The notes: generated by a model not told the origin, from the letters alone. A stretch of DNA of 64,000 nucleotides from Lentisphaeria bacterium (GCA_017456805.1 JAFTIQ010000022.1:62001-126000), one strand, 5' to 3'; positions 7,906 through 18,106 are shown, numbered from the stretch's first letter. Made by a program: numbers and translations.

Positions 7906-10900
7906 TTTCCACCTCAGCAATCTTGCAGATCAATTCAAAATCGGGTCTATCCGCATAGACCCCTCTGCCGGAAGCTGCCGGATCCATTCCCCGGAGAAAC
8001 AGATATCTGACCCCGCCATAATCTTCCCGGTACGCCTCCTCCGGACTCTTTCCGAGCCGCAGTGAAAGAAAACGCAGCAGCGCGGAAGAATAAAGCAGCG
8101 ATTGATAAAGATAAAACTTGTTCCACATTTCCCCGAACAGATGTTCCGGCTGAAAATGTTCCATCTTCTTTTCCAGAATATCCGTCTTCCAGTCAACAAT
8201 AAAATATTTTCCTTTATGACGGAATACCAGGTCAGCCGATCCGGTGTAGAAGGTTTCCTCTCCGGGCAGATCATGCAATGCAAACAAACCTTCCAGAGCT
8301 TCCCGTTCCAATCTGCTGCCGTAATAATGATTGAGAACCGAACCGATCCGCGCAGGATCGAATTTTCTATTCAGTTTGAAATCGAAATCCATCTCTGACA
8401 CCCGGTTGGAAAGGGAAATCTCAGCCAAAGTAAAATCCGATCCATCCCCGAACGGAATGGGGGAATTGATCACATTCCGGAACATCCGGGAGGCAATACC
8501 TGACTGTTCGCCGATATTGACAACCGAGAGATACCGCTGAACGAGAAAATCCAGATTCCCGGGATTCTGGAAATCCAGTTTTTCAAGGATCGTATGACAG
8601 GCCGTACCGAAGAGGTCCCCATGCGGCAGGGTAAACACCTCCGGCAGATCCATCGTTGTCTTTGCGATCTGCTCCGCTCCGAGATTGCCGGAGGTTTCTT
8701 CTTCGCTGCGGGAACGGGCTTTGCTGCTGCGGAAAAATTTATGAGCAGAAGAATAACTGATTTTCGGAACCGGCGCAGGCACTTTGGAATTCTCCCAGTC
8801 ATACCGGTCCAGAGTGCCGGAAGCGGACACCGAAAAGGTTTCTTCCGAGAGATCCACCTGCTCTATCTTTTCCAGCCCGATACTCTCCGCAAGAGTCGGT
8901 TTTGTCAGAGATTCAAAGGCGTTTTTCAGTTGTTCCGGCGGGGTCTCCGACGAGATCGTTTTAGCAGTAAAAAGCCAGGCGATGGCACTGAACTGCTTTT
9001 TCTCCTTTTCCGGGATCAGCAAATAACTTGCGTTGGATGCACGGGTAAAGGCAACATAAACGACCCGCAAGCTGTCCTGCAAAGCCTCAGCCACAGCCAG
9101 ATCCGAAAGAGGACTGTAAGTGATCCGATGATATACTTTATTCTCTTTCATGGGATTATGATATTTTTCCGCACGCTCCTTTTTGATTTCCGAGGTTGCA
9201 AGATCCGGCAGAAAAACGATCGGGAATTCCAATCCTTTGCTGGCATGAATGGTCATGATCCGGACAGCAGGAGCATCGGTTGACAGGATCACTTTGCTTT
9301 CCTGATCGGTCCGTGTTTCAGGGGAGAGCTGTTTCTGAAGCCACAGCAGAAGCGATGCGGGATTTTTGGAACTCAGTTTTTCCTGAATTGTCAGAACATC
9401 CCTCAATTGAAGCAGATTGGAATATTTCTGCGCTCCGGAAACCATTCCCGGATAACGTTTGTGGATCCCGAACAGTTTCATGAACTGCTGGAACATCACC
9501 GGAAATCCCTTCAGCTCGTAAAGTTTTCCAAGATTCGCCAAGTGCTCCTGCACTCCCGAAACAACATTCCGGGATTCCGTATCGGATTCCGCACACAATG
9601 CACGGCAATTTCCGGAATCGGTCAGCCCGGTCTGCATCAGCCATGTCACAGTTACAACATTGGAGGGATCCTGCACCGCAAGAAGAAGTTTTTCAAGATC
9701 CCGTGCCTCCTGCGTATCATAAAGACTTTCCTCATTATTCACCACATAGGGGATCCCTTTTTCCCGCAGGAACTCCAGCAGCGGATCGATCCCATTGCAG
9801 CTCCGGCACAAAACCGCAATATTTGCCGGAGTCACCGGATCATATTTTTCATCCTTGCTGTTCCAATATTGAACGCCGGAGTTCAACAGCTGACAAATCT
9901 TTCCGGCACAATTTCTGTACGCTTCCGTTTTATTTTTCCCGCCGCTCAGATAATGGAACGGCTGCTCATCTTCCCCGTCAGGAAACAGAAGTGCCGGCCC
10001 GCCGTTGTTGTCGACCCCTACAAAGGGGATGGAACAGTCCGCGAAGGGAAGCGAATGAGATTGAAAAATGCGGTTGACTGCCTCCACGAGTTTGCTGGCT
10101 GACCGGAAATTTTTCCCCAGAGAAAGCTTATGTTCCGATCCGACTGCTTCAGCAGCCTCTTTGTAAGTAAAAATATCGCCCCCACGGAACGCATAGATTG
10201 CCTGTTTCGGATCTCCGACAAAAAACAGGCATCCTCTGTTCCGGTCCCCGGAAGTGAGCCCCGGCGCAAAAATCTGGGTAAAGATCTTGTATTGAACGGG
10301 ATCTGTATCCTGAAACTCATCGACAATCGCCGCTTTGAACTGAGTTCGTGCACTTTCCGCAAGGATAGAACCGGGGGCCTCCAATGCCGCAAGTGTCCGT
10401 TTCTGAAGATCATCAAAGGTCTGGAAATTATCCCGTGCTTTCAAGTCCTCGAGCTGGTCAGATGTTTTCCTCCGGATTTTGGAAAGAAGTGCAACGCGAA
10501 ACCGGAGGATCTCTTTTCTCAATCTCAGGATCCGTTCCCGGAACAAGTGCTGATTCTCATTTTCCGGGATCCATGATTCAAAATCTGCCTCGCCAAGCAG
10601 TCTTTCAAAGGCTTTCCAACCGAAACCATATTTCAGATTGCAATTCTGAAATTCCATTGCAGAAAGAGGCTTCTGTTTCGGATCACGCACCGGGATCTGC
10701 CAGTCACAACCACATTCCCCGAGCGATTCCGCAAGAGTAAAAATCTGTTCTGCAATCACTGAATAAGATTCTTTCACCTCAAAATCAAATTCAATTTCCG
10801 GATGTTTCACCAATCCGATAAACCCATCCAACCCCGGTGATACAAAAGATTCTGTTCCGGTGGAACTCCGGATAAAATCCCACTTTTCCGTATGAAGAAG

Positions 10901-11542
10901 ATAGTCATCCGCCGGCTGGTTTTCTTCCTGATTAAAACATTGATCAAAGGAAAGAAGCCCCCGGTAAATTCCAATATATTTTCTGTTCTCCGGAGCATAA
11001 CATATTTCACGCCATTGGTTCCGGATCAAACCGAGAATCTGTTCTTCCGCTACTTCTCCGCCATCCAGATCCGTCTGAAAGAGAATTCCGCTTTCAAAGG
11101 CGTTTTTCTCCAGGATCTTCTTGCAGAATCCGTGGATCGTGCTGATCGCATTGCTGTCAAAATTAAGAAGAGCCCCCTGAAGTTTTTCACGGACAGATTT
11201 GATTTTTTCCACATCCGCAAAATCCGGAAGGACATTTTCCAGCAGTTGATGTTCTCTGGTAAAATTCATTCCTTCCGGAATCTTGATTTTCCGGATGTGA
11301 TATTCCAGATAGTCCGAACAGCTCTGCAGGATCTTCCGGATGCGGTCCAGCAGTTCTGCCGTTGCCATCCGGGTAAATGTTACGACTAAAATCTGATCAA
11401 TCGTCAGACCTTTTTCTACGATCAGGCGGACGACCAGATCCTGAATATTGTGGGTTTTCCCTGTTCCCGCAGAGGCTTCGATCAGATAAACCCCGTCAAG
11501 CGGACATTTTCCTGAGTCAAAATTATTCACATGAATCATCAT
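7892..11542 (-). CDS. recB: Exodeoxyribonuclease V beta subunit, RecB helicase-nuclease
   Basis: 1216 residues (E. coli about 1180). UvrD-like 3'-5' helicase with Walker A ASAGTGKTH near residue 25, VDEFQDTDPVQY, FVGDPKQAIYAFRGGD, TIHASKGLEFPIVFLP and VVYVAFTRA. The C-terminal nuclease domain keeps the GSADLVF...FIVDWKTD motif near residue 1100-1117, equivalent to the catalytic D/DYK of RecB. It acts with RecC and RecD on DNA ends. It starts inside the last codons of recC (20-base overlap) and overlaps recD. Confidence 0.96.
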   Translation of the reverse strand: MMIHVNNFDSGKCPLDGVYLIEASAGTGKTHNIQDLVVRLIVEKGLTIDQILVVTFTRMATAELLDRIRKILQSCSDYLEYHIRKIKIPEGMNFTREHQLLENVLPDFADVEKIKSVREKLQGALLNFDSNAISTIHGFCKKILEKNAFESGILFQTDLDGGEVAEEQILGLIRNQWREICYAPENRKYIGIYRGLLSFDQCFNQEENQPADDYLLHTEKWDFIRSSTGTESFVSPGLDGFIGLVKHPEIEFDFEVKESYSVIAEQIFTLAESLGECGCDWQIPVRDPKQKPLSAMEFQNCNLKYGFGWKAFERLLGEADFESWIPENENQHLFRERILRLRKEILRFRVALLSKIRRKTSDQLEDLKARDNFQTFDDLQKRTLAALEAPGSILAESARTQFKAAIVDEFQDTDPVQYKIFTQIFAPGLTSGDRNRGCLFFVGDPKQAIYAFRGGDIFTYKEAAEAVGSEHKLSLGKNFRSASKLVEAVNRIFQSHSLPFADCSIPFVGVDNNGGPALLFPDGEDEQPFHYLSGGKNKTEAYRNCAGKICQLLNSGVQYWNSKDEKYDPVTPANIAVLCRSCNGIDPLLEFLREKGIPYVVNNEESLYDTQEARDLEKLLLAVQDPSNVVTVTWLMQTGLTDSGNCRALCAESDTESRNVVSGVQEHLANLGKLYELKGFPVMFQQFMKLFGIHKRYPGMVSGAQKYSNLLQLRDVLTIQEKLSSKNPASLLLWLQKQLSPETRTDQESKVILSTDAPAVRIMTIHASKGLEFPIVFLPDLATSEIKKERAEKYHNPMKENKVYHRITYSPLSDLAVAEALQDSLRVVYVAFTRASNASYLLIPEKEKKQFSAIAWLFTAKTISSETPPEQLKNAFESLTKPTLAESIGLEKIEQVDLSEETFSVSASGTLDRYDWENSKVPAPVPKISYSSAHKFFRSSKARSRSEEETSGNLGAEQIAKTTMDLPEVFTLPHGDLFGTACHTILEKLDFQNPGNLDFLVQRYLSVVNIGEQSGIASRMFRNVINSPIPFGDGSDFTLAEISLSNRVSEMDFDFKLNRKFDPARIGSVLNHYYGSRLEREALEGLFALHDLPGEETFYTGSADLVFRHKGKYFIVDWKTDILEKKMEHFQPEHLFGEMWNKFYLYQSLLYSSALLRFLSLRLGKSPEEAYREDYGGVRYLFLRGMDPAASGRGVYADRPDFELICKIAEVENAEC

Positions 11543-14500
11543 TCAGTTCCATTCCCTGATAAACCGTCTGCACAGCCCGGCATACATAGCGCAAGAAGGT
11601 TTGATCCAAATCGGTTTCCCGGAAGAAAAGAGCCGCGCAATAATCATGGCTGATCGCTTCCAGCACACCATTCCGGTAAGTTTCAGATTCCACCGGACTT
11701 TTCTTTGGTTTTCCGTTTTTCGAAACCGGATTCTCTTCCACAAGTTTTACTTCCCGGAAAAACGGGACCGGTTTTTCTTTTCCCAATGCCCGGATCCGGA
11801 TCAGCTGCAGCAATTTTTCCCGGGCGAAAGTTTGATCAATTGACTGAAAAATCAATTCGCAATCCTCAAACTGGCAAATGGTTTCCGTATATTCCGGCAA
11901 CGCTGCAGAAAGGAAAAGATGCCGCAGAAAGAGAGGCAGAAGATACTTCTGTCTGTACGTTTTATCTTTATAAAGGTCTGCAGTCCGGAAAGAAATGGAG
12001 CGTTTATGATCCGGGGTGATCAACTCAGTCCCGGAAAAAAGGAGCTCTTTTCCGGAATCAAAGGGGATCCGGAAAGAGAAAGACTCCTCCTGCTGTCCGG
12101 AATAGAGCTGGAGAAACGCTTCTGCCAGAATCTTTTCGGTTTTCTGACGGAGGTTTTCAAAGGTTTCCTCTCCGACTTCCCGGCAGGGCAGCTGATCCGA
12201 TTTCCACAGAAGTTCCTGAAGCTGATCGAAATTGACTTCTGAACCCGGATTTTTCCGGATCCATTCCGCAGCATAAGAAACAAGCTGTTGTTTCACGGAA
12301 TTGTTTTCCAGCGGATTCAGGAGAAACAGTTCATCATTCTGCATCTTCTGAGGTTTGTATTCTCTGAAATTCCCGATTTTCCGATGTGATAGATAATATT
12401 TGACCGGGCTTGTAAAAAACTCTTCCAGTTCTTTCAATGTGATCTGTTCCGGGAGTTCATAACGGGAGAGATCTTCGTGATTCAAATCCGGAATATCCAG
12501 TGCGGGGGGCTGAAGTTCCGCTTTGTTCCGGTTGGATTTTGCGGCGTCCAGCGCATCCTCAGAATAGGAATATTTCAAAGGATCTGATCCGTCAAAATAA
12601 CATTCTGCATAGGATTGCAGAGAGTGTTTGATCAGATAAGATGTCCGGTTTTCCCCTTTGGAAAGCCGGTCGAGATACTGGATCAACTCTGCCAGCGGCG
12701 GGGTCGGGAACACCTCGGAATTATCTGTTTTATTCTGTCCGTTGTAAAAAATCATCAATTTTTCTCTGGCTGCCAGAAGGGTTTCAAGCAGGAGATATCT
12801 GTCCTCAAGATTTTTGGACCGGTCGGTCTTTCTCATATTTTTGGCGATCAAATTGAATCCGGGAGCAATATCCTTTCTGGGGAAATGATCCGGATTCAAC
12901 CCAAGAATCGCAATGACCGGCAGCGGGATCGTCCGCATGGGAACCATGGAACAAAATGTGATTTTTCCCCGGAGAAATGCATTGCCGGAATCCACCGCTG
13001 AATCTGTATTTTCCAGCAAATCCAGAATCACCTGAAACGGGATCTCTTCTTCACAGACACCCGATTCGTACATCTGGTCAGAGAGAAACCGGATCAGCTG
13101 AGCACGTTCTTCCACCAGAACAGGTTCTTCCGCCAGAAAAAATTTATCCGGAAACTCTTTCAGCATCCCGAACCATTCTTTCGGAGTTTTCTTCCCGGAA
13201 AAACATTCCCGCAAACAGAACAATTCTTTCAGAAGATCCAGGAAATTCCCCAGTTTTTCCGCACCTGCCCCCTCGGCAAAATCCAAAGGAAACTCCGGCA
13301 ACCCCAGCTGAGATTCAAAATCTTCACTCACAGCATACCCCAGCAGCAGACGCCGGATCCCGTGCAGCCAGGAATAATCTTCAAAATTCACACCGCAGCT
13401 TTTTTCCCGGTGTTCTCCATCAATGCCCCACCTGACTCCGGCAGCATTGCACCACCCTTTGAGCTGAAGGATATCTTTTTCATCCAGAGAGAATTTCTTC
13501 TGCAGCGGTTGGATCTCCAACAGCGAAAAAATATCCGCACTGCTGTAATTCGAATCCGGAAGATGCAGAATCTGAAGCAAGCCCGGAAGGATCGTCCCGG
13601 AATATTTCAGCGAACGGTCCGCTATGGTGTAACAATCCGCCAATGGCCCGGTGCCGAAAACAGTCTCTATATAAGGAACATACTGTTCAATATCGGGGGC
13701 TGTAACAAGGATATCCCCGGGTTTTCTGTCGTAAAGACAGATCTCATGCTGCAGCCGGTCATGAAGCACTTCCACCTCTCGCAGCGGAGTATGACAATTC
13801 TCAATCAGAATCGATCCATCAGGTTCACAAATTTTTTCGAGATTGAAATTTTTCCTGATATCCATCTGCAAAGCACTGAGGAAAGATTTCTTGACAGGTT
13901 CCGGCTCAGGCTCATAATCCGAAGGATCCAATCTGGAAGAAATCAATTTTTCAAAAAAAGCGTATCCCTGCACACCAAACGCCTGAAGAAGCGGATTCTG
14001 ATCCTTATCAGGATTTTTTTTATCCGGGGGTGTCCAATAATCCGAGGCAGGAGCCAAATACAGCAGCAGCACATCCTGATAATTCGCCAGTGCTTCGAAA
14101 AATTCAAAGAAAAAAGGCGGCATGGAACTGATCCCGAAAACCGTGATCCTCTTCTTATCCGGTGCGCTCTTGAATGTTTTAGATTCATCAATAAAGCGGG
14201 AGATATAATAATCAAAGGTTAAATCATTCGCGAACAGCTCCCGGAAGAGCTTCTCCTGCCATTCTGCGGGAGCCCCTTTTGCATTACGCCATGTTTCAAT
14301 CAACTCCGGACGGTATGTTCTGTACTGTTCAAAGGTATTGGCGATCTGCCGGGAAATCTGATATTGTTTCCGCCGGTCAGGATCATTTCTCAAATAGGCA
14401 TCCAGCTCAGGAATTTCGTTTTTTCCACTGTGCAGCGTAAAATATTGAAACAGCCGCCAGGTATCCCGGTCGATCGAATGACGGCTCAGTTCTTCCGCCT

Positions 14501-14741
14501 GAGGATAATGTTCCTGAAGGATCTGCTCGATCGCACTCCGGAGAAAGGGAAGTTTCATATTCATTGCCACCGGAGAATGTGTCGCAATATACTGCTTCAG
14601 CCAAGTGGCAACCCCCTGAGTCTGCACCGTAACCATCACAGGATTCAGAATATTGTCACCGGATCCGGTTTCGTAGACCTCCTGCCTGAATATCTCTGCC
14701 AACTTCTCAAGTCTGGTGGATGCTCTGACTGTTAACGCCAT
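11523..14741 (-). CDS. recC: Exodeoxyribonuclease V gamma subunit, RecC
   Basis: 1072 residues (E. coli about 1120). RecC is the helicase-like but ATPase-inactive subunit that splits the strands and scans for Chi. Typical stretches are ISRQIANTFEQYRTYRP near the N-terminus, DILVTAPDIEQYVPYIE, and GKITFCSMVPMRTIPLPV, which corresponds to the conserved central region. An AAGGAATTTTC ribosome site precedes the ATG. It lies 9 bases after yihY and overlaps recB by 20 bases, so yihY-recC-recB-recD form one operon. Confidence 0.95.
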   Translation of the reverse strand: MALTVRASTRLEKLAEIFRQEVYETGSGDNILNPVMVTVQTQGVATWLKQYIATHSPVAMNMKLPFLRSAIEQILQEHYPQAEELSRHSIDRDTWRLFQYFTLHSGKNEIPELDAYLRNDPDRRKQYQISRQIANTFEQYRTYRPELIETWRNAKGAPAEWQEKLFRELFANDLTFDYYISRFIDESKTFKSAPDKKRITVFGISSMPPFFFEFFEALANYQDVLLLYLAPASDYWTPPDKKNPDKDQNPLLQAFGVQGYAFFEKLISSRLDPSDYEPEPEPVKKSFLSALQMDIRKNFNLEKICEPDGSILIENCHTPLREVEVLHDRLQHEICLYDRKPGDILVTAPDIEQYVPYIETVFGTGPLADCYTIADRSLKYSGTILPGLLQILHLPDSNYSSADIFSLLEIQPLQKKFSLDEKDILQLKGWCNAAGVRWGIDGEHREKSCGVNFEDYSWLHGIRRLLLGYAVSEDFESQLGLPEFPLDFAEGAGAEKLGNFLDLLKELFCLRECFSGKKTPKEWFGMLKEFPDKFFLAEEPVLVEERAQLIRFLSDQMYESGVCEEEIPFQVILDLLENTDSAVDSGNAFLRGKITFCSMVPMRTIPLPVIAILGLNPDHFPRKDIAPGFNLIAKNMRKTDRSKNLEDRYLLLETLLAAREKLMIFYNGQNKTDNSEVFPTPPLAELIQYLDRLSKGENRTSYLIKHSLQSYAECYFDGSDPLKYSYSEDALDAAKSNRNKAELQPPALDIPDLNHEDLSRYELPEQITLKELEEFFTSPVKYYLSHRKIGNFREYKPQKMQNDELFLLNPLENNSVKQQLVSYAAEWIRKNPGSEVNFDQLQELLWKSDQLPCREVGEETFENLRQKTEKILAEAFLQLYSGQQEESFSFRIPFDSGKELLFSGTELITPDHKRSISFRTADLYKDKTYRQKYLLPLFLRHLFLSAALPEYTETICQFEDCELIFQSIDQTFAREKLLQLIRIRALGKEKPVPFFREVKLVEENPVSKNGKPKKSPVESETYRNGVLEAISHDYCAALFFRETDLDQTFLRYVCRAVQTVYQGMELNDDSCE

Positions 14742-14750
14742 GAAAATTCC

Positions 14751-16046
14751 TTAAATAGAAGTTTTTGTTAAAGGGATATTCGATTCACACGCTTGAGACT
14801 CTTTCCAAATGGATTCCACCATCTGAAGCGCCGCCTGATCCTGCTCTCCAAGAGTCTCATTTCCCCGTTTGTAAAGCATATAAAGAACCTTGGATGCAGT
14901 GATCCGTTCCGATGGAAACGCTACCTGATACGCCAAACTGCGGTCATCATTTGTCACCTTGGAAAGCAGTTTTGCCGCAGTCAGATCCGCAAGCACCTGC
15001 CTTGCACTCAGCACAGGAATATCAATGGCATTGATAATTTCTTCTTCAGAACACGCTCCGCCCCGGGTTTCAAAATGAGTCGCACAATATTTCATGATCC
15101 GCAGCGCATATACCACCCGCCGCTGATCCCCCAGAGAATAATCCCCCAGCGGAATCCCCTGATACTCCCGGATATTCTGCACCGTATAAACAAGCTGCGT
15201 TCCAAACAATACAATCGTCCAGCTCACCTGAAGCCAAAGCAGAAACAGCGGAAACGCTGCAAAACTTCCGTAAATCAAACTGTTTTTCCCGGCAAAATAC
15301 TGCGCAAGAATATAGATACTCTGAACCAGAAAATAAAGCAATGCCGCTATAAACCCTCCAAAAAACGCCGGAAACAATTTTACCCGCGTATTCGGAATAT
15401 ACATGTAAATAAAAGAAAACAGAAACCAGGTGGCGATAAACGGAATCAGCTTCGATGAGAAAAACAGGTAACTCTCCGCAACAAAAGGAAGCACATGTTC
15501 TCTTCCCGCAAATTGCGCCGTGGCAAATGTGCTCATACTCCCATTTACGGCAATCAGAACCGGACACAGCATGATCAATGAGAGATAATCACTCACTTTC
15601 CGGTACAGCGAACGGGAGGAACGTACCCCCCAGATCTGATTGAAAGACCGCTCGATCTGATCCAGAAGCCGGACCGTCGTATAGAACAGCATGATCGCAC
15701 CGACTCCGGCAATCACTCCCCCGCTGGCACCTTGAAGCGTATTCGTTGAAAACTCAACCATCTTTTTAGCAATCAACGGATAATCACTGAATACCGCATA
15801 AAGCCAATTTTCAAGACGTTCCTCCAAACCAAACCCTTTGGCAATGGCAAATCCCAACGCCAAAACCGGAATGATCGAAAGCAGCGTGAAAAAAGTCAAT
15901 GCAGAAGAACGCAGCCCGCAATCGTTTTTCAAATACATCCGGAAAGTCAGAACCGCTACCCGCAATCCCTGCCAGCATTGACGGACCAGAAGGGACTTCT
16001 CCTCCAGTCGCTCTGTCCACAAACGGTATCTTACAAAATGTCTCAT
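14751..16046 (-). CDS. yihY: YihY/BrkB-family inner membrane protein with C-terminal winged helix
   Basis: 431 residues. The first 310 residues hold the six-helix YihY/BrkB core (SALTFFTLLSIIPVLALGFA, LRLLDQIERSFNQIWGVR-like region, and LLWLQVSWTIVLFGTQLVY). Residues about 320-410 look like a winged helix-turn-helix (IDIPVLSARQVLADLTAAKLL), common in longer family members; E. coli YihY lacks it. The family was once called RNase BN but its function is not established. It leads the recCBD operon from a promoter at 16104-16132; a functional link to RecBCD is not known. Confidence 0.9.
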   Translation of the reverse strand: MRHFVRYRLWTERLEEKSLLVRQCWQGLRVAVLTFRMYLKNDCGLRSSALTFFTLLSIIPVLALGFAIAKGFGLEERLENWLYAVFSDYPLIAKKMVEFSTNTLQGASGGVIAGVGAIMLFYTTVRLLDQIERSFNQIWGVRSSRSLYRKVSDYLSLIMLCPVLIAVNGSMSTFATAQFAGREHVLPFVAESYLFFSSKLIPFIATWFLFSFIYMYIPNTRVKLFPAFFGGFIAALLYFLVQSIYILAQYFAGKNSLIYGSFAAFPLFLLWLQVSWTIVLFGTQLVYTVQNIREYQGIPLGDYSLGDQRRVVYALRIMKYCATHFETRGGACSEEEIINAIDIPVLSARQVLADLTAAKLLSKVTNDDRSLAYQVAFPSERITASKVLYMLYKRGNETLGEQDQAALQMVESIWKESQACESNIPLTKTSI

Positions 16047-16103
16047 CTGCTCCCTCTCTCTTTGATATTTCTACAATAACACATCTTCTCTGATCATAAA
16101 CAA

Positions 16104-16132
16104 AATATACTGTATTATCTGACGTTTTTCAA
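16104..16132 (-). promoter_or_regulatory. Promoter of the yihY-recCBD operon
   Basis: Minus strand: TTGAAA (16132-16127), 17 bases, TATATT (16109-16104), about 58 bases upstream of the yihY start. Confidence 0.6.
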
Positions 16133-16172
16133 GAGATTATCTGAAAAACATTCCATCTTTCCGGAAAAGAAA

Positions 16173-16949
16173 TCAGATCGAAAAAAGCTCCCCGGCATTC
16201 CGGTTCGTCAGTTCACTGACCTCTTCCGGAGTCATCCCGCGCACTGCTGCCACCGCTTCTGCAATCAATGGAATATAGACAGGGGTATTCTCTTTTCCCC
16301 GGAACGGAACCGGCGCAAGATAAGGGGAATCCGTCTCCAGCAAAATCTTCTCCCCGGGATATTCTTTCGCAAGGACCCGGATGTTTTCCGCTTTTTTGAA
16401 CGTGATCATCCCATTGATCCCGAACCAGCCGCCCAGCTCTGCAAACCGTTCCATATAAGACAACGAACCGCTGTAACTGTGAATCACAAACCGCCCTCCG
16501 GCTGCTGAAAAATCCTTCAGATATCCATAGGTCAATGCGTACGCCTCCTCCGAATCCTCCTTATCCCGGCAATGAACAGAAACCGGCAGATTCAGCGAAA
16601 GAGCAGTCTCCAGCATCTGATTGAAAACTCTGACCTGACTTTCATGATCGGCAAAATCATAATAAAAATCAAGCCCGATCTCCCCGACAGCCCGAAGCTT
16701 TCCAGTAGAAACAAATCCCGGAAAACAGGAAATATCCCCATCAAAAGCAGCCGCTTCATGAGGATGTACGCCCGCAGCGAAATATAAATTCTGACTTTTT
16801 TCAGCTGCGGCAGCAAGCATTTCTGCATCAGGAATTGAGGAAGCGCACCCGAGAATTCCGGTGATTCCGTTTTCCAGAGCCGCCGCACAAACCTGAACAG
16901 CCTGTGCCTCATTTTCAAAATGACAATGAGTATCCCGGAAACAAAGCAT
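16173..16949 (-). CDS. tatD: TatD-family metal-dependent hydrolase
   Basis: About 258 residues. The N-terminal DTHCHFE holds the first metal-binding His pair; AAGVHPHEA, GEIGLDFYYD, PVSVHCRD, HSYSG and LETDSPYL are the successive TatD signatures. These enzymes are Mg-dependent 3'-5' DNases with proposed roles in DNA repair. I start at the ATG at 16949 (MLCFRDTHCH); a TTG three codons earlier would overlap the panD stop and is an alternative. Neither has a strong ribosome site, which fits translational coupling with panD. Confidence 0.92.
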   Translation of the reverse strand: MLCFRDTHCHFENEAQAVQVCAAALENGITGILGCASSIPDAEMLAAAAEKSQNLYFAAGVHPHEAAAFDGDISCFPGFVSTGKLRAVGEIGLDFYYDFADHESQVRVFNQMLETALSLNLPVSVHCRDKEDSEEAYALTYGYLKDFSAAGGRFVIHSYSGSLSYMERFAELGGWFGINGMITFKKAENIRVLAKEYPGEKILLETDSPYLAPVPFRGKENTPVYIPLIAEAVAAVRGMTPEEVSELTNRNAGELFSI

Positions 16950-16954
16950 GGGAA

Positions 16955-17332
16955 TCAACCGATCGTCTCGCGTCCGAGCCGCTCTGCAACAACCTGATTA
17001 TTTTCATCCATAACGATGACTTTCGGGCGGAAGGTCTGAGCTTCTTCCGGTGTAAAATTAGCGAAGCACATAATTGTGATGATATCGCCCACACTTCCTC
17101 TGTGAGCTGCGGCGCCGTTCAAACAGAAGATTTTGGAACCGGCTTTTCCCGGAATTGCATAGGTTTCCAATCTGGAACCGTTTGTTGCGTTCACGACGAG
17201 GATCTTTTCATAAGGAAGGATCCCTGCTTTTTCCAGAAGCTCGATATCGATTTCAAGACTTCCCTCATAATCCACATAGCAATCAGTGATTCTTGCTCTA
17301 TGAATTTTTCCTTTCAGCATTTCCAAAAGCAT
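16955..17332 (-). CDS. panD: Aspartate 1-decarboxylase proenzyme
   Basis: 125 residues from the ATG at 17332, which has an AGGAG site 8 bases upstream; E. coli PanD has 126. It makes beta-alanine from aspartate for pantothenate and CoA. The self-cleavage site Gly24-Ser25 (YEGSLEID) is present and gives the pyruvoyl cofactor. NATNGSR, TYAIPGKAGS and NGAAAHRGSVGD are the expected core motifs. In-frame ATGs ten and two codons upstream have worse spacing. It is followed by tatD with near overlap. Confidence 0.95.
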   Translation of the reverse strand: MLLEMLKGKIHRARITDCYVDYEGSLEIDIELLEKAGILPYEKILVVNATNGSRLETYAIPGKAGSKIFCLNGAAAHRGSVGDIITIMCFANFTPEEAQTFRPKVIVMDENNQVVAERLGRETIG

Positions 17333-17369
17333 TTCCATTTCTCCTGCTGTTGATAATCTCATTCTATAT

Positions 17370-17378
17370 AATATAGCA
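17370..17378 (-). promoter_or_regulatory. Possible extended -10 promoter of panD-tatD
   Basis: Minus strand TGC-TATATT, an extended -10 element, about 40 bases before panD. I see no good -35 hexamer. Confidence 0.35.
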
Positions 17379-17459
17379 TGCTTTTCAGAAATTAAAAGTC
17401 ATTTTTCCACTTTATTTCTACTCAAAAAAATTTTTTTTCAATTTTTTTTAAAACTTCAC

Positions 17460-17495
17460 TTGCAAATTTCAAAAGTTGAATTATATTGATAATTG
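17460..17495 (+). promoter_or_regulatory. Rubrerythrin promoter with candidate PerR/Fur box
   Basis: TTGCAA (17460-17465), 16 bases, TATATT (17482-17487). The sequence at 17481-17495 (TTATATTGATAATTG) matches the Bacillus PerR box consensus TTATAATNATTATAA at 10 of 14 defined positions and overlaps the -10, where a repressor would block transcription. A PerR-like gene is the second gene of the operon, so autoregulation is likely; the operator is inferred. Confidence 0.45.
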
Positions 17496-17554
17496 TAATC
17501 GATACAAACTTGTAACGATAGCAAATAAAAACCAACACAAGAAAGGGAAGTACT

Positions 17555-18106
17555 ATGAAAAAATTCGTTTGCACAATCTGCGGTTATGTCCATGAAGGAA
17601 ATGAAGCACCTGAAGCTTGCCCCCAGTGCAAGGCTCCTAAAGCTAAGTTCATGGAAAAGGCGGAAGGCGGAGCAATCAATTTTGCTGATGAACATCGCAT
17701 CGGCGTCGCTAAAGATGTCGATCCCGAAATCATCGAAGGTCTCCGCGCAAACTTTAATGGCGAATGTATGGAAGTCGGTATGTATCTCGCTATGAGCCGT
17801 CAGGCAGATCGCGAAGGATATCCCGAAATCGCAGAAGCATACAAACGCTATGCGTTCGAAGAAGCAGAACATGCAGCCAAATTTGCTGAACTCCTGGGCG
17901 AATGTCTCGTTGCTGACACCAAGACAAATCTGACCGTCCGCGTCGAAGCTGAAACAGGTGCTTGCGAAGGAAAACTCATGCTGGCAAAACGCGCAAAAGA
18001 ACTCAATCTCGATGCAATCCATGACACTGTTCATGAAATGTGCAAAGATGAAGCCCGTCACGGCGCAGGGTTCAACGGTTTGCTGAAACGCTATTTCGGA
18101 AAATAA
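17555..18106 (+). CDS. Reverse rubrerythrin (N-terminal rubredoxin domain), peroxide reductase
   Basis: 183 residues. Unlike classical rubrerythrin the rubredoxin domain comes first: Cys6, Cys9, Cys22 and Cys25 bind iron (CTICGY, CPQCK). The ferritin-like di-iron domain follows, with [20 protein letters not shown] and DEARHGAGF supplying Glu and His ligands. Reverse rubrerythrins reduce hydrogen peroxide with electrons from NAD(P)H-linked redox proteins and protect anaerobes from oxygen. An AAGGGAAG ribosome site precedes the ATG. It is followed by a PerR-like gene after a hairpin-bearing gap of 57 bases. Confidence 0.95.
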   Translation: MKKFVCTICGYVHEGNEAPEACPQCKAPKAKFMEKAEGGAINFADEHRIGVAKDVDPEIIEGLRANFNGECMEVGMYLAMSRQADREGYPEIAEAYKRYAFEEAEHAAKFAELLGECLVADTKTNLTVRVEAETGACEGKLMLAKRAKELNLDAIHDTVHEMCKDEARHGAGFNGLLKRYFGK

